From Anaerocolumna chitinilytica (GTDB lineage Bacteria; Bacillota; Clostridia; Lachnospirales; Lachnospiraceae): 64,000 nt of DNA. The stretch spans positions 5,457,501 through 5,521,500 of the forward strand of contig NZ_AP023368.1 of the NCBI RefSeq assembly GCF_014218355.1. The letters run 5' to 3'. Below the pieces are notes generated by a model, which saw nothing but the letters and a program-made list of their open reading frames with translations, did no database searches and was not told the DNA's origin. The stretch's first letter is position 1; each line of letters opens with the position of its first letter. Made by a program: the position numbers and the translations under genes. Positions 9,873 through 19,271 of the stretch are shown piece after piece.

Positions 9873-10022
9873 GATAATTGAGAGGTTTGTTTTTCCGCTT
9901 TGTTGTCGGAGCTGTTCTTTAGCTCCTGGTTCTCTATTCCACTAAAGCGGCAACAGCCGTTTCAGAAAGCGGAAAAAGCGCCAAACTCGCTGCAACGCTC
10001 CAAAACAAACCTCTCAATTATC
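9873..10022. repeat. 150-bp nested palindrome, MITE-like or structured RNA element
   Basis: Outer arms are a perfect 21-bp inverted repeat (9873-9893 and 10002-10022, containing TTGAGAGGTTTG). Inside is a second perfect 10-bp arm pair (TTTCCGCTTT at 9892-9901 with AAAGCGGAAA at 9966-9975), then small hairpins GGAGCT/AGCTCC (9908-9926) and CGGC/GCCG (9948-9959). The layout is a multibranched foldback. No ORF is evident, nor a clear target-site duplication. It sits between the 3' end of the isochorismatase gene and the HPr-like promoter, so it may also act as a terminator. Confidence 0.7.
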
Positions 10023-10076
10023 TGTGTATTCCCATTTAATTGTCTATATGTTTGCTGTGTTGGTACATTACAGTTC

Positions 10077-10646
10077 CTACATTAATTCTGCACTCTCGAA
10101 TTGGGTTATAAAATCCTTCGTATCCAGTACCTTTGCAAAGGTATTATTAAGTGCTGCCATAAAGGCATCATGTACCGTCTGTGCAGGAATTACTCCCCCA
10201 TCCATTGATATCAAGTCCTTTGTAGTGCAGGCGTCGCTTATCAGTGTAACCAAAAATTCGTATTCCTGTGCCGCTCTTACCGTTGTATCAACACACATAT
10301 GACTCATCATACCTGCAATAACAAGATGTTCAATGCCCTGTTCAAGAAGTGCCTCAGCCAAACCAGTATGCAAAAAAGCACTGGGACTATGTTTAATAAA
10401 AACCTTTTCCTGTACTAAGGGAGCCACGCTCTCATAAAACTCTGTTCCTTTTGTCCCGGGAAGAAAAAATGTGGCGTCTTTATTGGCGCTGATATGCTGT
10501 ACATGGAATACCGGCAGCTTCTCTCTTCGAAATACCTCCAATATCTCTCTTCCATGTACTGCTGCTTCCTCTGAGTGATATAACTGACATTTTCCGCCTT
10601 CAAAATAATCATTTTGGATATCGATTAAAAGTAATGCACTTTTCAT
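10077..10646 (-). CDS. Isochorismatase-family cysteine hydrolase
   Basis: Cytoplasmic alpha/beta hydrolase of the isochorismatase/nicotinamidase superfamily, 189 residues. The catalytic triad is visible: Asp in LLLIDIQNDYF near the N-terminus, Lys in VFIKHSPSAF, and Cys in SHMCVDTTVRAA. The substrate cannot be assigned. It lies 67 bp downstream of, and in the same direction as, an HxlR-type regulator that probably controls it. Confidence 0.9.
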   Translation of the reverse strand: MKSALLLIDIQNDYFEGGKCQLYHSEEAAVHGREILEVFRREKLPVFHVQHISANKDATFFLPGTKGTEFYESVAPLVQEKVFIKHSPSAFLHTGLAEALLEQGIEHLVIAGMMSHMCVDTTVRAAQEYEFLVTLISDACTTKDLISMDGGVIPAQTVHDAFMAALNNTFAKVLDTKDFITQFESAELM

Positions 10647-10713
10647 ATCTGTTCACCTCTACCTATTGATAGAAGTAATTATAGCAGTTTCAATTCCAAA
10701 GTAAATTACCCAC

Positions 10714-11112
10714 TTATTTGTGGGTATCTTCTGCCTTGTAGCATATACCTTTTTTATCGAGAAAATCCGTCATACCATGTGAAACCATATAATCAATGCC
10801 AATTTCCTGCATGATTGTGATGGCTTCCAATATCTTTCTGCCCTGGCCTTCTGTCAGAAAGTATTCCACATGCAGCGGATACCCTGTGGAAACCTGCTTC
10901 TCCACCAGTCCGAATTCCTGCAGCTCCTTTAATTGCTGCAGGAGCATCTTCTGGCTGATGCCTACAATATCCCTCTCTAATTTTGATAGCTGCACACGGC
11001 CATCCTTCAGCTGAAATAAAATAATAGTTTTCCATTTGCCCTTGATAATATCATGAACAATCTCTAGCGGGCAGGTATAATCATCTCTTATTTTCATTCC
11101 ATTCACCACCAT
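10714..11112 (-). CDS. HxlR-family winged-helix transcriptional regulator
   Basis: A DNA-binding regulator of about 127-132 residues. The family hallmark YTCPLEIVHDIIKGKWKTII at the N-terminus and the recognition region LSKLERDIVGISQKMLLQQL are clear. HxlR proteins commonly sense redox or reactive electrophiles and control a neighbouring enzyme, here probably the isochorismatase-like gene downstream. The start is uncertain: the ATG 15 bp further in (MKIRDD) has an equally plausible GGTGGTGA upstream. Confidence 0.9.
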   Translation of the reverse strand: MVVNGMKIRDDYTCPLEIVHDIIKGKWKTIILFQLKDGRVQLSKLERDIVGISQKMLLQQLKELQEFGLVEKQVSTGYPLHVEYFLTEGQGRKILEAITIMQEIGIDYMVSHGMTDFLDKKGICYKAEDTHK

Positions 11113-11318
11113 TTAATAATATCTACCGATTTATGAAAACGCCTACACCCAAAATAATATAAACCTCTTTATAACTTTAAACCAATAATAAATTACTTAT
11201 AAAAGAATTAAAGCTTAGTTCAACACTACTTTTTTTATTAAAAAATAAAAAGTCAAGTCCTCAATATTACACTTGCCAAATTCACAAAGTTATTCTGTAT
11301 TGTGATTACGGCCCTAAA

Positions 11319-11555
11319 TTACCTATGTTTTCTTAATATAAAAAACCTTATTATCCTATATATAGAAAACACTGTAACTCCTAGAGCTATCAAAACTGCC
11401 ATCGCTGCAAATGCTGCTTTTAAAGTTGGATTGCTTATAAATGTAAGCGAACCAGCTAATAATATAAAAAAGAAGCACATAACAGGCAATAATTTTACTT
11501 TCTTCTCAGAACCATATATTTCAGTAAACAGATTCATTCCATTTTTATTATCCAT
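11319..11555 (-). CDS. Small two-TM membrane protein, unknown
   Basis: 78 residues from the ATG that follows AGGAGTGGTTCT. Two hydrophobic helices are visible (about residues 25-43, LPVMCFFFILLAGSLTFI, and 48-70, AAFAAMAVLIALGVTVF), followed by a basic tail RFFILRKHR. No family recognised. It is an isolated gene in an AT-rich region. Confidence 0.6.
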   Translation of the reverse strand: MDNKNGMNLFTEIYGSEKKVKLLPVMCFFFILLAGSLTFISNPTLKAAFAAMAVLIALGVTVFSIYRIIRFFILRKHR

Positions 11556-11926
11556 AGAACCACTCCTATTAATATAATTCATCCATTAGCTCCATTATAT
11601 TATAATCAGGTTATTTAGCAAATAGATCATACATATTCTGGTAAATTTTTTTGTATTCATCTTTGTGCTTCACCTTCGCTATTATCTAGTTTTTTCGTCG
11701 CACCTTTATATATCCTTATTGACGACATTGTACCATTATAATTCTCTATTGTTTTATTCTCCCATTAATTTGTGTTACTAATGTCTGTTTCTCATCCCCG
11801 CTATTAGCAGGCTACTTTTTTTCGTCAGTTTTCCGAAGGATAACTTCCTATAACATAAAAAGCTGCCGAAGGTATTTTCTACCCTTGGCAGCTAAGCTTT
11901 TGATATAATTATTCTGTTAATTAATA
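11556..11926. other. 371-bp gap with no gene found
   Basis: AT-rich. Apart from the terminator of the carboxypeptidase gene at its right end I see no ORF with a ribosome binding site and no structured RNA. Confidence 0.5.
11857..11893 (-). terminator. Terminator of the VanY-like gene
   Basis: On the minus strand AGCTGCCAAGGGTA, a short loop, TACCTTCGGCAGCT, then TTTTTATG. Confidence 0.8.
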
Positions 11927-13129
11927 CTAGGGTGTTTGCGTATCTGCACCACCTGCATCTCCATCCGCCGGTGCGTTTGTTGCATCCGTAGGGCTCGGCG
12001 TTACCTCCTCGGTAGGTGTAATCTCCGGTGTTTCTGTTACCTCTTGTGTCGGGGTAGCTGTCACAGTCGGTGTTACCTTATCAGGTTTCTTGGTAGGTTT
12101 TACAGAAGGAGTTGGAGTGGCACTTGGCTCTTCACTGGGTGTCGGGGTTTCAGTCGGAGTCGGCGTCGGTGTTTTCACCGGTGCTTTTGTAGGAACCTTA
12201 ACATCATCCGGATTGATTCCGTATTCCTCCAGATTATCATAATTTATGCTCTCACTATAATCCTCGCTTGGCGTGAATTTGTAGTATTCCTCAAGGCACA
12301 TATTATTCTCATAAAGGTATTTAGCCAGAGCTTTTCCAACATAACGTATATGCCATGGCTCAAAGGAATAGCCGGTTATACTGGTCTTATCCTCGGGATA
12401 ACGTATGATAAAGCCATATAAGTGTGCGTTCTCAATTAACCATTGGTATTCATCTGTACTGGCAAAGGATTCATCAATATGATAGTTTACAGATTTTGTC
12501 GAGATATCTATTGCAAGGCCTGTCTGATGTTCACTATACCCCGGAACAGCTGAATACTGTAAAGTATGTCCCATTCCCTGTGTTTTTACATTATTGGTAA
12601 ATATCTCATACTGTCTTTTATACGAGCGGTATGCCGAAACACCGCAAAGGGAAAGATTATCCCTCTCCGCAGCTTCAAAAAGCTCTTTTAGAGCTTCGGC
12701 GGCAGGTTTTCGCATTAATTTTTTTTCATCATAATAAGAAATTGAAAAGTTTACATCAGGTACCATTAAATCTGCCGGAACGTAGTCCGAGGGCAGCCTT
12801 AATTCTTTATTTACTAATACCGTCAGACTGTCAGGCGTTGTATCCAGTTCCACATTATCATTACCGGTTATCTCAGCTTCTTTGGTTGGATTACTCACAG
12901 GAGTATCCCCCTTAACAGAACTGTCATCATCTTTATCATATTCGCTGTCATTGTCCTTATATGATGAATTGTTATAAAAATGACCGGAAGCTGCAGACTC
13001 ACTTGCGCTTGATAATCTTTTCAAGGAAAAATAGCCCATGCTGCCTATAAGGATAACCGGCAGCCCCACTAAGAGAAACCTTCTCATTCTTCTTTTCATT
13101 CTTCTGGTCTTTTTCCTATTGTTTAGCAT
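11927..13129 (-). CDS. D-Ala-D-Ala carboxypeptidase, VanY/M15B family, with Thr/Pro-rich tail
   Basis: A membrane-anchored peptidoglycan carboxypeptidase. The start chosen is MLNNRKK (GGAGG five bases upstream), giving 400 residues. A basic N-terminus and a TM helix (about 18-36) are followed by a Ser/Asp-rich linker and the M15B domain: GVSAYRSYKRQ, the zinc motif SEHQTGLAID, and EPWHIRYVG carrying the second histidine. The last 90 or so residues are low-complexity T/P/E repeats (PTPTPTETPTP), typical of wall-spanning linkers but here C-terminal, with no sortase motif. It is monocistronic with its own terminator. Confidence 0.92.
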   Translation of the reverse strand: MLNNRKKTRRMKRRMRRFLLVGLPVILIGSMGYFSLKRLSSASESAASGHFYNNSSYKDNDSEYDKDDDSSVKGDTPVSNPTKEAEITGNDNVELDTTPDSLTVLVNKELRLPSDYVPADLMVPDVNFSISYYDEKKLMRKPAAEALKELFEAAERDNLSLCGVSAYRSYKRQYEIFTNNVKTQGMGHTLQYSAVPGYSEHQTGLAIDISTKSVNYHIDESFASTDEYQWLIENAHLYGFIIRYPEDKTSITGYSFEPWHIRYVGKALAKYLYENNMCLEEYYKFTPSEDYSESINYDNLEEYGINPDDVKVPTKAPVKTPTPTPTETPTPSEEPSATPTPSVKPTKKPDKVTPTVTATPTQEVTETPEITPTEEVTPSPTDATNAPADGDAGGADTQTP

Positions 13130-13328
13130 ATATTCCTCCATGTTGTATGTGGAAATTGTCCTACAATCTTCACATAAACGAACATTTGGCCATAAGGCCG
13201 CTCCCTATCGGACGTGAACTGTCTTTTATTTTACACTTACTATCAATCGGGTCTAGGCGCATTCAAGCATAAGTGAAATTGCCATTTATAATCCACACTC
13301 ACATCCAGTTTTAATAAAACACAATCCC

Positions 13329-14786
13329 TTAATTGTTTCCAGCTATATTAATGCTGTCAAGCAGAGTATGCTTTAGCTGATATAAGTCATTCGATAAATC
13401 CACATATACATCATGGGGATTTACAAGTCGTCTGGTCTCATCCCAAAGGGTATCAAGCTCCCTCTGGCAATAATCTCTGATATCCATGACACTGGGTGAT
13501 TCGTACACACATTTTCCTTGTAAGAAGATGGGGCGCAGCAGCTCACGCAGCGTATAACTGCCGCCTTTTAAATAGGTCTTCTTCCAGGTTGCCATCGGGT
13601 CAAAAATCTTAAGGGGATATTCCTCCTTATAGACCTCATCTGCCATACAGATTAAATCTGCTTTAATCTTACCCGTTTCTTTTTCATATATTCTGTATAT
13701 TGTCTTATTACCGGGATTAGTTATCTTCCATTGATTCTCAGACAATTTTATCTTTGGTATGAATTCCTTCCCCTTCTTTATAGCAGCAAGCTTGTACACA
13801 CCGCCGAAGGCAGGACAGTCCTTGGAGGTAATAAGGTTTGTTCCAACCCCCCAGGAATTAATTGCGGCTCCCTGGGTCTTAAGGGAGTCTATTAAGTATT
13901 CGTCAAGGTCACTGGAGGCTACAATTGTTGCATCGTAGTACCCTGCTTCATTTAACATCTTTCTGGCTTTTTTGGAAAGGTAGGCAAGATCCCCGCTGTC
14001 TAAACGGATTCCGTATTTTAATGGCATCTTCCCTGCTTCTTTTAATTCGTTAAACACCTTGATAGCATTTGGCAAACCGGAACGAAGTGTGTCATAGGTA
14101 TCCACCAAAAGCGTGGTATTCTGGGGATATAACTTAGCATATTCACGAAAAGCCGTAATCTCATCTTCAAAGCTCATAATCCAGCTGTGGGCATGGGTTC
14201 CAAGAGCCGGCACATCAAACATCTTAGCTGTTAAAACATTGCTGGTACCGACACAGCCTCCTATTACCGCCGCTCTGGCTCCATAGATCCCGGCATCCGG
14301 CCCCTGGGCTCTTCTAAGTCCGAACTCCATAACCGGTTCTCCCTTGGCTGCATAACAGACTCTGGAAGCCTTAGTAGCAATCAAGCTTTGATGATTAATA
14401 ATATTTAAAATTGCAGTCTCTATAAGCTGTGCTTCAATAATCGGTGCAATTACCTTAAGCAAAGGTTCCATCGGAAAGACTACCGTGCCTTCTTCTACCG
14501 CATAGATATCCCCGGTAAAATGAAAGTCCTTCAAGTAACTCAAAAAGTCCTCTTCAAACATCTTAAGACTTCTTAAATAACTGATATCCTCATCCGTAAA
14601 GCAAAGATCTCTGACATATTCAATCACCTGTTCTAATCCGGCACATATAGAATACCCGCTGCCAGAGGGGTTGTTCCGATAAAACACGTCAAATACAACC
14701 GTTTCATTAGAATTATTTTTATAGTATCCCTGCATCATAGTCAGTTCATAGAAGTCCGTCAGCAGTGTCAGATTCTCTCTTCCCAT
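13329..14786 (-). CDS. pncB: Nicotinate phosphoribosyltransferase
   Basis: Converts nicotinate and PRPP to nicotinate mononucleotide in NAD salvage. 485 residues from MGRENLTLLTDFYELTM, whose ATG follows AGAAGGAATT; the longer in-frame start lacks a binding site. Family signatures: LTDFYELTMMQGY, the substrate-loop segment FGLRRAQGPDAGIYGARAA, GTHAHSWIMSF and RLDSGDLAYLSKKAR. It is transcribed from a clear promoter and divergently from the LRR operon. Confidence 0.95.
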   Translation of the reverse strand: MGRENLTLLTDFYELTMMQGYYKNNSNETVVFDVFYRNNPSGSGYSICAGLEQVIEYVRDLCFTDEDISYLRSLKMFEEDFLSYLKDFHFTGDIYAVEEGTVVFPMEPLLKVIAPIIEAQLIETAILNIINHQSLIATKASRVCYAAKGEPVMEFGLRRAQGPDAGIYGARAAVIGGCVGTSNVLTAKMFDVPALGTHAHSWIMSFEDEITAFREYAKLYPQNTTLLVDTYDTLRSGLPNAIKVFNELKEAGKMPLKYGIRLDSGDLAYLSKKARKMLNEAGYYDATIVASSDLDEYLIDSLKTQGAAINSWGVGTNLITSKDCPAFGGVYKLAAIKKGKEFIPKIKLSENQWKITNPGNKTIYRIYEKETGKIKADLICMADEVYKEEYPLKIFDPMATWKKTYLKGGSYTLRELLRPIFLQGKCVYESPSVMDIRDYCQRELDTLWDETRRLVNPHDVYVDLSNDLYQLKHTLLDSINIAGNN

Positions 14787-14892
14787 AATTCCTTCTTTCC
14801 GGAAATTTCGCATTCTTATCCTATATTCCCTTTTTTTATCCATAGTATAGACCGTATACCCCTTCTTAAACAGGTAACGGTCTTTCCTAGTT

Positions 14893-14920
14893 ATTATAAC
14901 ACATTATTCGTAGAGTACAA
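14893..14920 (-). promoter_or_regulatory. Candidate promoter for pncB
   Basis: Minus strand TTGTAC, 16-base spacer, TATAAT, about 107 bp before the start. Confidence 0.55.
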
Positions 14921-14988
14921 GAAATTGAAGCATTTTTAATTAACTTTAAGGAAATTGTAAATTATGAATAAAGTCTAAATTTGTCATC

Positions 14989-15017
14989 TTTTCAAAAATG
15001 AGGAAATCTTATATAAT
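14989..15017 (+). promoter_or_regulatory. Candidate promoter for the LRR operon
   Basis: TTTTCA, 17-base spacer, TATAAT, 105 bp before the first LRR gene start. Confidence 0.5.
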
Positions 15018-15121
15018 GATTTTGTTTTATGTTTTCGTTTTCACAATGTCGTATCGCAGTTTATTTGTGGCACTTCCAAGATTCACAAGAGTATAAGGGT
15101 ATATTAACAGGGAGGATTATT

Positions 15122-17119
15122 ATGACTAACAAAAGAAAGATCTTACAACGAGCAGTAATATTACTGCTGATCATCAGCTTGCTGCCAATAATGGAACCCA
15201 TGCAGAGTTATGCAGCAAGCAAGGACTTTGATATTAATTCCGATGGTGTTCTTCTTCATTACTATGGAAAAGATTCTAAGGTAACCATACCTTCTAATGT
15301 AAAATCAATAGCAGATGCATTTACATCAAACACTTATGTAAAAGAAATTATTATCCCGGGTAATGTGAAAGTAATTGGTCAGGATGTATTCTATGGCTGT
15401 AAAAGTCTAAGAAAAGTCACCATAAAAAAAGGCGTAAAAGAAATACAGTCAGGTGCTTTTATCTGGTGCTCTAATCTTACGGACGTTACAATTCCAAGCG
15501 ATGTAAAGTTAACCGGAAGCCATGTCTTTCGAGGCACTGCCTGGCAGTTAAAACACGCAAAGAACGGCTTTAGCGTAGTGAACGGATATTTAGAGGAATA
15601 TATCGGAAACAGTTCTGTCTTAACCATACCGGGTAATGTAAGAGTTATGCTGGGTGGTGCTTTTACTTATACCAACAATGTAAAGGAGCTTACTATTCCC
15701 GGAACAGTTAAGATTATTGATGACAGTGCGGCATCTAACTTGGGATTAAAGAAATTAACTATAAAAGAAGGTGTTCAAACTTTTGGGATGAGTGCCTTTG
15801 CCAGCAGTCAGAATCTTGAATCCGTAGTAATACCAGGCTCCGTTAAATCTATCGGTCAAAATGCTTTTGCTTATAGTCCAAAATTAAAGAGCATTACCAT
15901 AAAGAAAGGTACTACCACCCTTGAAAATGGTGTTTTTTACAGAGATGAAAAATTAGCAGAAGTAAATCTGCCGGATAGTATTATACATATAGGCGGAGAT
16001 GCCTTTAACGGTACACCCTGGTTCGAAAAATCCAAAAAGGAATTTTTAACTGCGGGAAAAATCTTAATAAAATATAATGGTAAGAAATCTACATTATCCA
16101 TTCCTTCATCTATTCAATACATAGGTGGAAATGCTTTCTCTGAAAACACATCCTTACAGGAAGTCATATTGCCGGATACTTTGAAGGGACTTGGAATTAA
16201 TTCCTTTTCCAAGTGCGAGAATTTAACGAAAATCACCATCCCTGAGGGTATTACCAGCTTACCAGATGGAATCTTTTATAAGTGCTCCAATCTGTCTCAG
16301 GTAATCCTCCCGGATTCCCTTACTTCAATTGGGGAGGAGGCCTTCTATGAATGCTCCCATTTAGAAAAGCTGGATATCCCTAAAAAGGTAATGGAATTTG
16401 GTATAAATGCCTTTTACTCAAATCCTTGGATTTTTTCTTATCCCGAAAAAGTTGTTATCATCAATAATATTCTCCTTAGCTATTATGCAGGAGATACTGT
16501 CTATCAGATACCTGATACGGTAAAACATATTTCGCCCTATGCCTTTGCAGATGCATATACCACCCAAAAAGTAATATTACCAGAAGCAATGCGTACCATA
16601 GAACCCTATGCCTTTGCTAATTCCAGACTTGAATCCATAGAGTTTTCCAAAAATCTGAAAGTAATAGGCGAATATGCATTTTCCAGATGCAACTTAAAGT
16701 CTGTAATAATCCCGGATACCGTTACTGAATTAGACTCCAATGCTTTTGAAAACTCTTACAGCCTGGAATCTGTTGTTCTGCCCGGTTCTCTAAAGGCAAT
16801 GGGAACCTATATCTTTGCAGACTGTGAAAAGCTGACCAAGGTTACCCTAAAGACCGGCATTACTTTTATTCCTGAGCGTATGTTCTGGAACTGCACCGGT
16901 CTAAAGAGTATTTCCATTCCCAATACGGTAAAATTAATCAACTTCCAGGCTTTTCAGAACTGTCAAAAGCTTGAGAGCATAACAATTCCCAGTTCCGTAA
17001 AAGAAATACACTCTAGTGCTTTTGATTATGCAGGTACCAAACTAATTATTTGTGCCCCGGGTTCCGCTGCATCTGCGTTTGCAAAAGAAAAGCACATTAA
17101 GACTAAGAATATTAAATAA
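15122..17119 (+). CDS. Secreted BspA-like leucine-rich-repeat protein (copy 1)
   Basis: 665 residues from the ATG preceded by AGGGAGG; an upstream in-frame start has no binding site. A Sec signal peptide (about residues 1-31, ending QSYAAS) leads into TpLRR/LRR_5 repeats of about 23 residues with the pattern LxxVxIPxxVxxIgxxAFxxC. Aromatic breaks (GTAWQ, TPWFE, NPWIF), each followed by an nG-L--Y-G segment, divide the repeats into four modules. It ends in a cap with CAPGSAASAFAKEKHI and has no LPXTG or TM, so release or non-covalent wall association is likely. BspA-type proteins are known adhesins; the partner here is unknown. Confidence 0.93.
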   Translation: MTNKRKILQRAVILLLIISLLPIMEPMQSYAASKDFDINSDGVLLHYYGKDSKVTIPSNVKSIADAFTSNTYVKEIIIPGNVKVIGQDVFYGCKSLRKVTIKKGVKEIQSGAFIWCSNLTDVTIPSDVKLTGSHVFRGTAWQLKHAKNGFSVVNGYLEEYIGNSSVLTIPGNVRVMLGGAFTYTNNVKELTIPGTVKIIDDSAASNLGLKKLTIKEGVQTFGMSAFASSQNLESVVIPGSVKSIGQNAFAYSPKLKSITIKKGTTTLENGVFYRDEKLAEVNLPDSIIHIGGDAFNGTPWFEKSKKEFLTAGKILIKYNGKKSTLSIPSSIQYIGGNAFSENTSLQEVILPDTLKGLGINSFSKCENLTKITIPEGITSLPDGIFYKCSNLSQVILPDSLTSIGEEAFYECSHLEKLDIPKKVMEFGINAFYSNPWIFSYPEKVVIINNILLSYYAGDTVYQIPDTVKHISPYAFADAYTTQKVILPEAMRTIEPYAFANSRLESIEFSKNLKVIGEYAFSRCNLKSVIIPDTVTELDSNAFENSYSLESVVLPGSLKAMGTYIFADCEKLTKVTLKTGITFIPERMFWNCTGLKSISIPNTVKLINFQAFQNCQKLESITIPSSVKEIHSSAFDYAGTKLIICAPGSAASAFAKEKHIKTKNIK

Positions 17120-17134
17120 CAGGGAGGATTTATG

Positions 17135-19138
17135 ATGACTAACAAGAAAAAGTTCATACGAAGAGCACTTACATTTCTGCTGATTATCAGCCTGCTGCCA
17201 TTAGTAAGTACAGGGCAGGGCTATGCTGCAACCCAGCAATTCGATATTGATTCAGACGGTGTTCTTTACCATTATTACGGTAAAGATACAAAGGTAACTA
17301 TACCTTCTAACGTTAAATGGATCGCAATGAATGCCTTTTCCTATAACACTGCCATAAGGGAAGTTACTATTCCCGGGAATGTTAAAATAATCGGTTCTGA
17401 AGCTTTCAGGGAATGTACGAACCTTAGAAAGGTTACACTGAAAAAAGGTGTACAGGAACTATACGGGGCAGCTTTTATCTTTTGTACCAATCTTACGGAT
17501 GTCACTATTCCAGGTAATGTGAAACTAACCGGAGGAAATGTATTTCGAGGAACTGCATGGCAGAAAAGCCATGCAAAGAACGGATTCAGTGTCGTAAACG
17601 GATACCTAGAGGAATATATCGGAAACAGTACTACCTTAACTATTCCGAGCAACGTGAAGGAAATTTTATACGGCGCTCTTTTTAACATCAGCTATGATTT
17701 AAAGGAACTTACAATCCCCGGTAATGTAAAGGTAATTGATAAGGATGCCCTGTCGGACTCAGGACTGAAAAAACTAACGATCAAAGAAGGTGTTGAAATC
17801 ATTGGTGACACTGCCTTTGCCCGCAGTAGAAATCTTGAAACATTGATAATCCCGGGTTCCGTAAAATCCATTGGTAAGTACTCTTTTATGCAAAGCCCTA
17901 AATTAAAGAGCGTTACCATAAAACAGGGAGCCACTTCCATTGAAGAAGGGGCTTTTGTCGAGGACTATAAATTAACAGAAATAAATCTTCCAACCTCCAT
18001 TACCCACGTGGGAGAGAAAGCTTTTCACAAAACGCCCTGGTTTGAGAAGTCAAAAAAGGAATTCCTAACTGCCGGTAAGATCTTAATAAAATACAACGGT
18101 AAAAAAACAAGCTTAACTATACCGGATTCTCTCCAATACATAGCGGGAGATGCACTGTCAGGCAACGATTCCCTGCGGGAAGTTATATTGCCGGCCTCCT
18201 TAAAAGAGCTTGGCGCTAACAGCTTTTCTGACTGTACAAAGCTGACTAAGATTATTATACCCAACGGAATTACTATGCTACCAAATAGTGTTTTCTCAGG
18301 ATGTACCAGTCTGTCTGAGGTGTCCCTTCCCGATTCCCTTGTCTCCATTGAAGATGGTGCCTTTTCTAATTGCACCAGCCTGAAAAATTTGAATATCCCA
18401 AAGACAGTAAAGGAATTTGGACTTAATGCATTCCGCTCGAACCCATGGGTTTTCTCTTATCCGGATAAGGCTGCAATCATCAACCATGTCCTGATAAAGT
18501 ATTATGGCGACGATGAGGTTTATCAGATTCCTGATACCGTAACGCATATTACACCCTATGCTTTTGATTCCATAGAATTTACAAAAAAAGTAATATTACC
18601 GGAAGGAATGAAAGTGATAGATCCTTATGCCTTTGCGAATTCCAGAATGGAATCCATTGAGTTTTCCAAAAATCTTACTGTAATAGGTGACTTTGCCTTT
18701 TCAAGATGCAATTTAAAATCCGTGACAATCCCGGATACCGTAACAGATATAGGAACTAATGCTTTTGAAAGTTCTTCCAGATTGAAATCTGCTGTTATCC
18801 CAGGTTCCCTCAATAATCCAAGTACTTTTATGTTCTTGTTCTGCGAGAACCTCACCAAGGTAACTATTAAAAAAGGGCTTACCTTAATTCCCAATCGTAT
18901 GTTCTGGGGTTGCTCCAGCCTTAACAGTATCAATATTCCAACTACCGTCAAAGAAATAGATTTCCAGGCCTTTGAAAACTGCTATAGCCTAAAGAGTATA
19001 ACGATTCCGGGCTCTGTAAAGGAAATAGCTTCGACAGCTTTTGAAAATTCCGGTGTAAGCCTAATGATATGTTCCACGAATTCCGAGGCCTATAAGTTTG
19101 CGTTAAAGAACAATATTAAGACAAAGAAGATTTCGTGA
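17135..19138 (+). CDS. Secreted BspA-like leucine-rich-repeat protein (copy 2)
   Basis: 667 residues, with close similarity to copy 1 along its whole length, including the signal peptide (MTNKKKFIRRALTF...), the four-module layout (GTAWQ, TPWFE and NPWVF breaks) and the C-terminal cap. Of two adjacent ATGs the second is chosen: AGGGAGG is seven bases upstream, and the protein then begins MTNK like copy 1. Only 15 bp separate it from copy 1, so both are in one transcript. It arose by tandem duplication. Confidence 0.93.
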   Translation: MTNKKKFIRRALTFLLIISLLPLVSTGQGYAATQQFDIDSDGVLYHYYGKDTKVTIPSNVKWIAMNAFSYNTAIREVTIPGNVKIIGSEAFRECTNLRKVTLKKGVQELYGAAFIFCTNLTDVTIPGNVKLTGGNVFRGTAWQKSHAKNGFSVVNGYLEEYIGNSTTLTIPSNVKEILYGALFNISYDLKELTIPGNVKVIDKDALSDSGLKKLTIKEGVEIIGDTAFARSRNLETLIIPGSVKSIGKYSFMQSPKLKSVTIKQGATSIEEGAFVEDYKLTEINLPTSITHVGEKAFHKTPWFEKSKKEFLTAGKILIKYNGKKTSLTIPDSLQYIAGDALSGNDSLREVILPASLKELGANSFSDCTKLTKIIIPNGITMLPNSVFSGCTSLSEVSLPDSLVSIEDGAFSNCTSLKNLNIPKTVKEFGLNAFRSNPWVFSYPDKAAIINHVLIKYYGDDEVYQIPDTVTHITPYAFDSIEFTKKVILPEGMKVIDPYAFANSRMESIEFSKNLTVIGDFAFSRCNLKSVTIPDTVTDIGTNAFESSSRLKSAVIPGSLNNPSTFMFLFCENLTKVTIKKGLTLIPNRMFWGCSSLNSINIPTTVKEIDFQAFENCYSLKSITIPGSVKEIASTAFENSGVSLMICSTNSEAYKFALKNNIKTKKIS

Positions 19139-19271
19139 TACCCCAACATTGACTTAACAAAATATCACAGATTTACCGGTAGAATTTTTGGAGTAGACAG
19201 GAGCAATTTCAAGAATACACAGAAACAGTTTCTGTTTATCAATTAATAGCAACCATACAAAGGGAGAGAGC

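Larger units (their letters stand above)
14787..15121. other. Divergent promoter region between pncB and the LRR operon
   Basis: 335 bp carrying the two sigma-A-like promoters listed separately. Otherwise AT-rich with nothing recognised. Confidence 0.6.
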
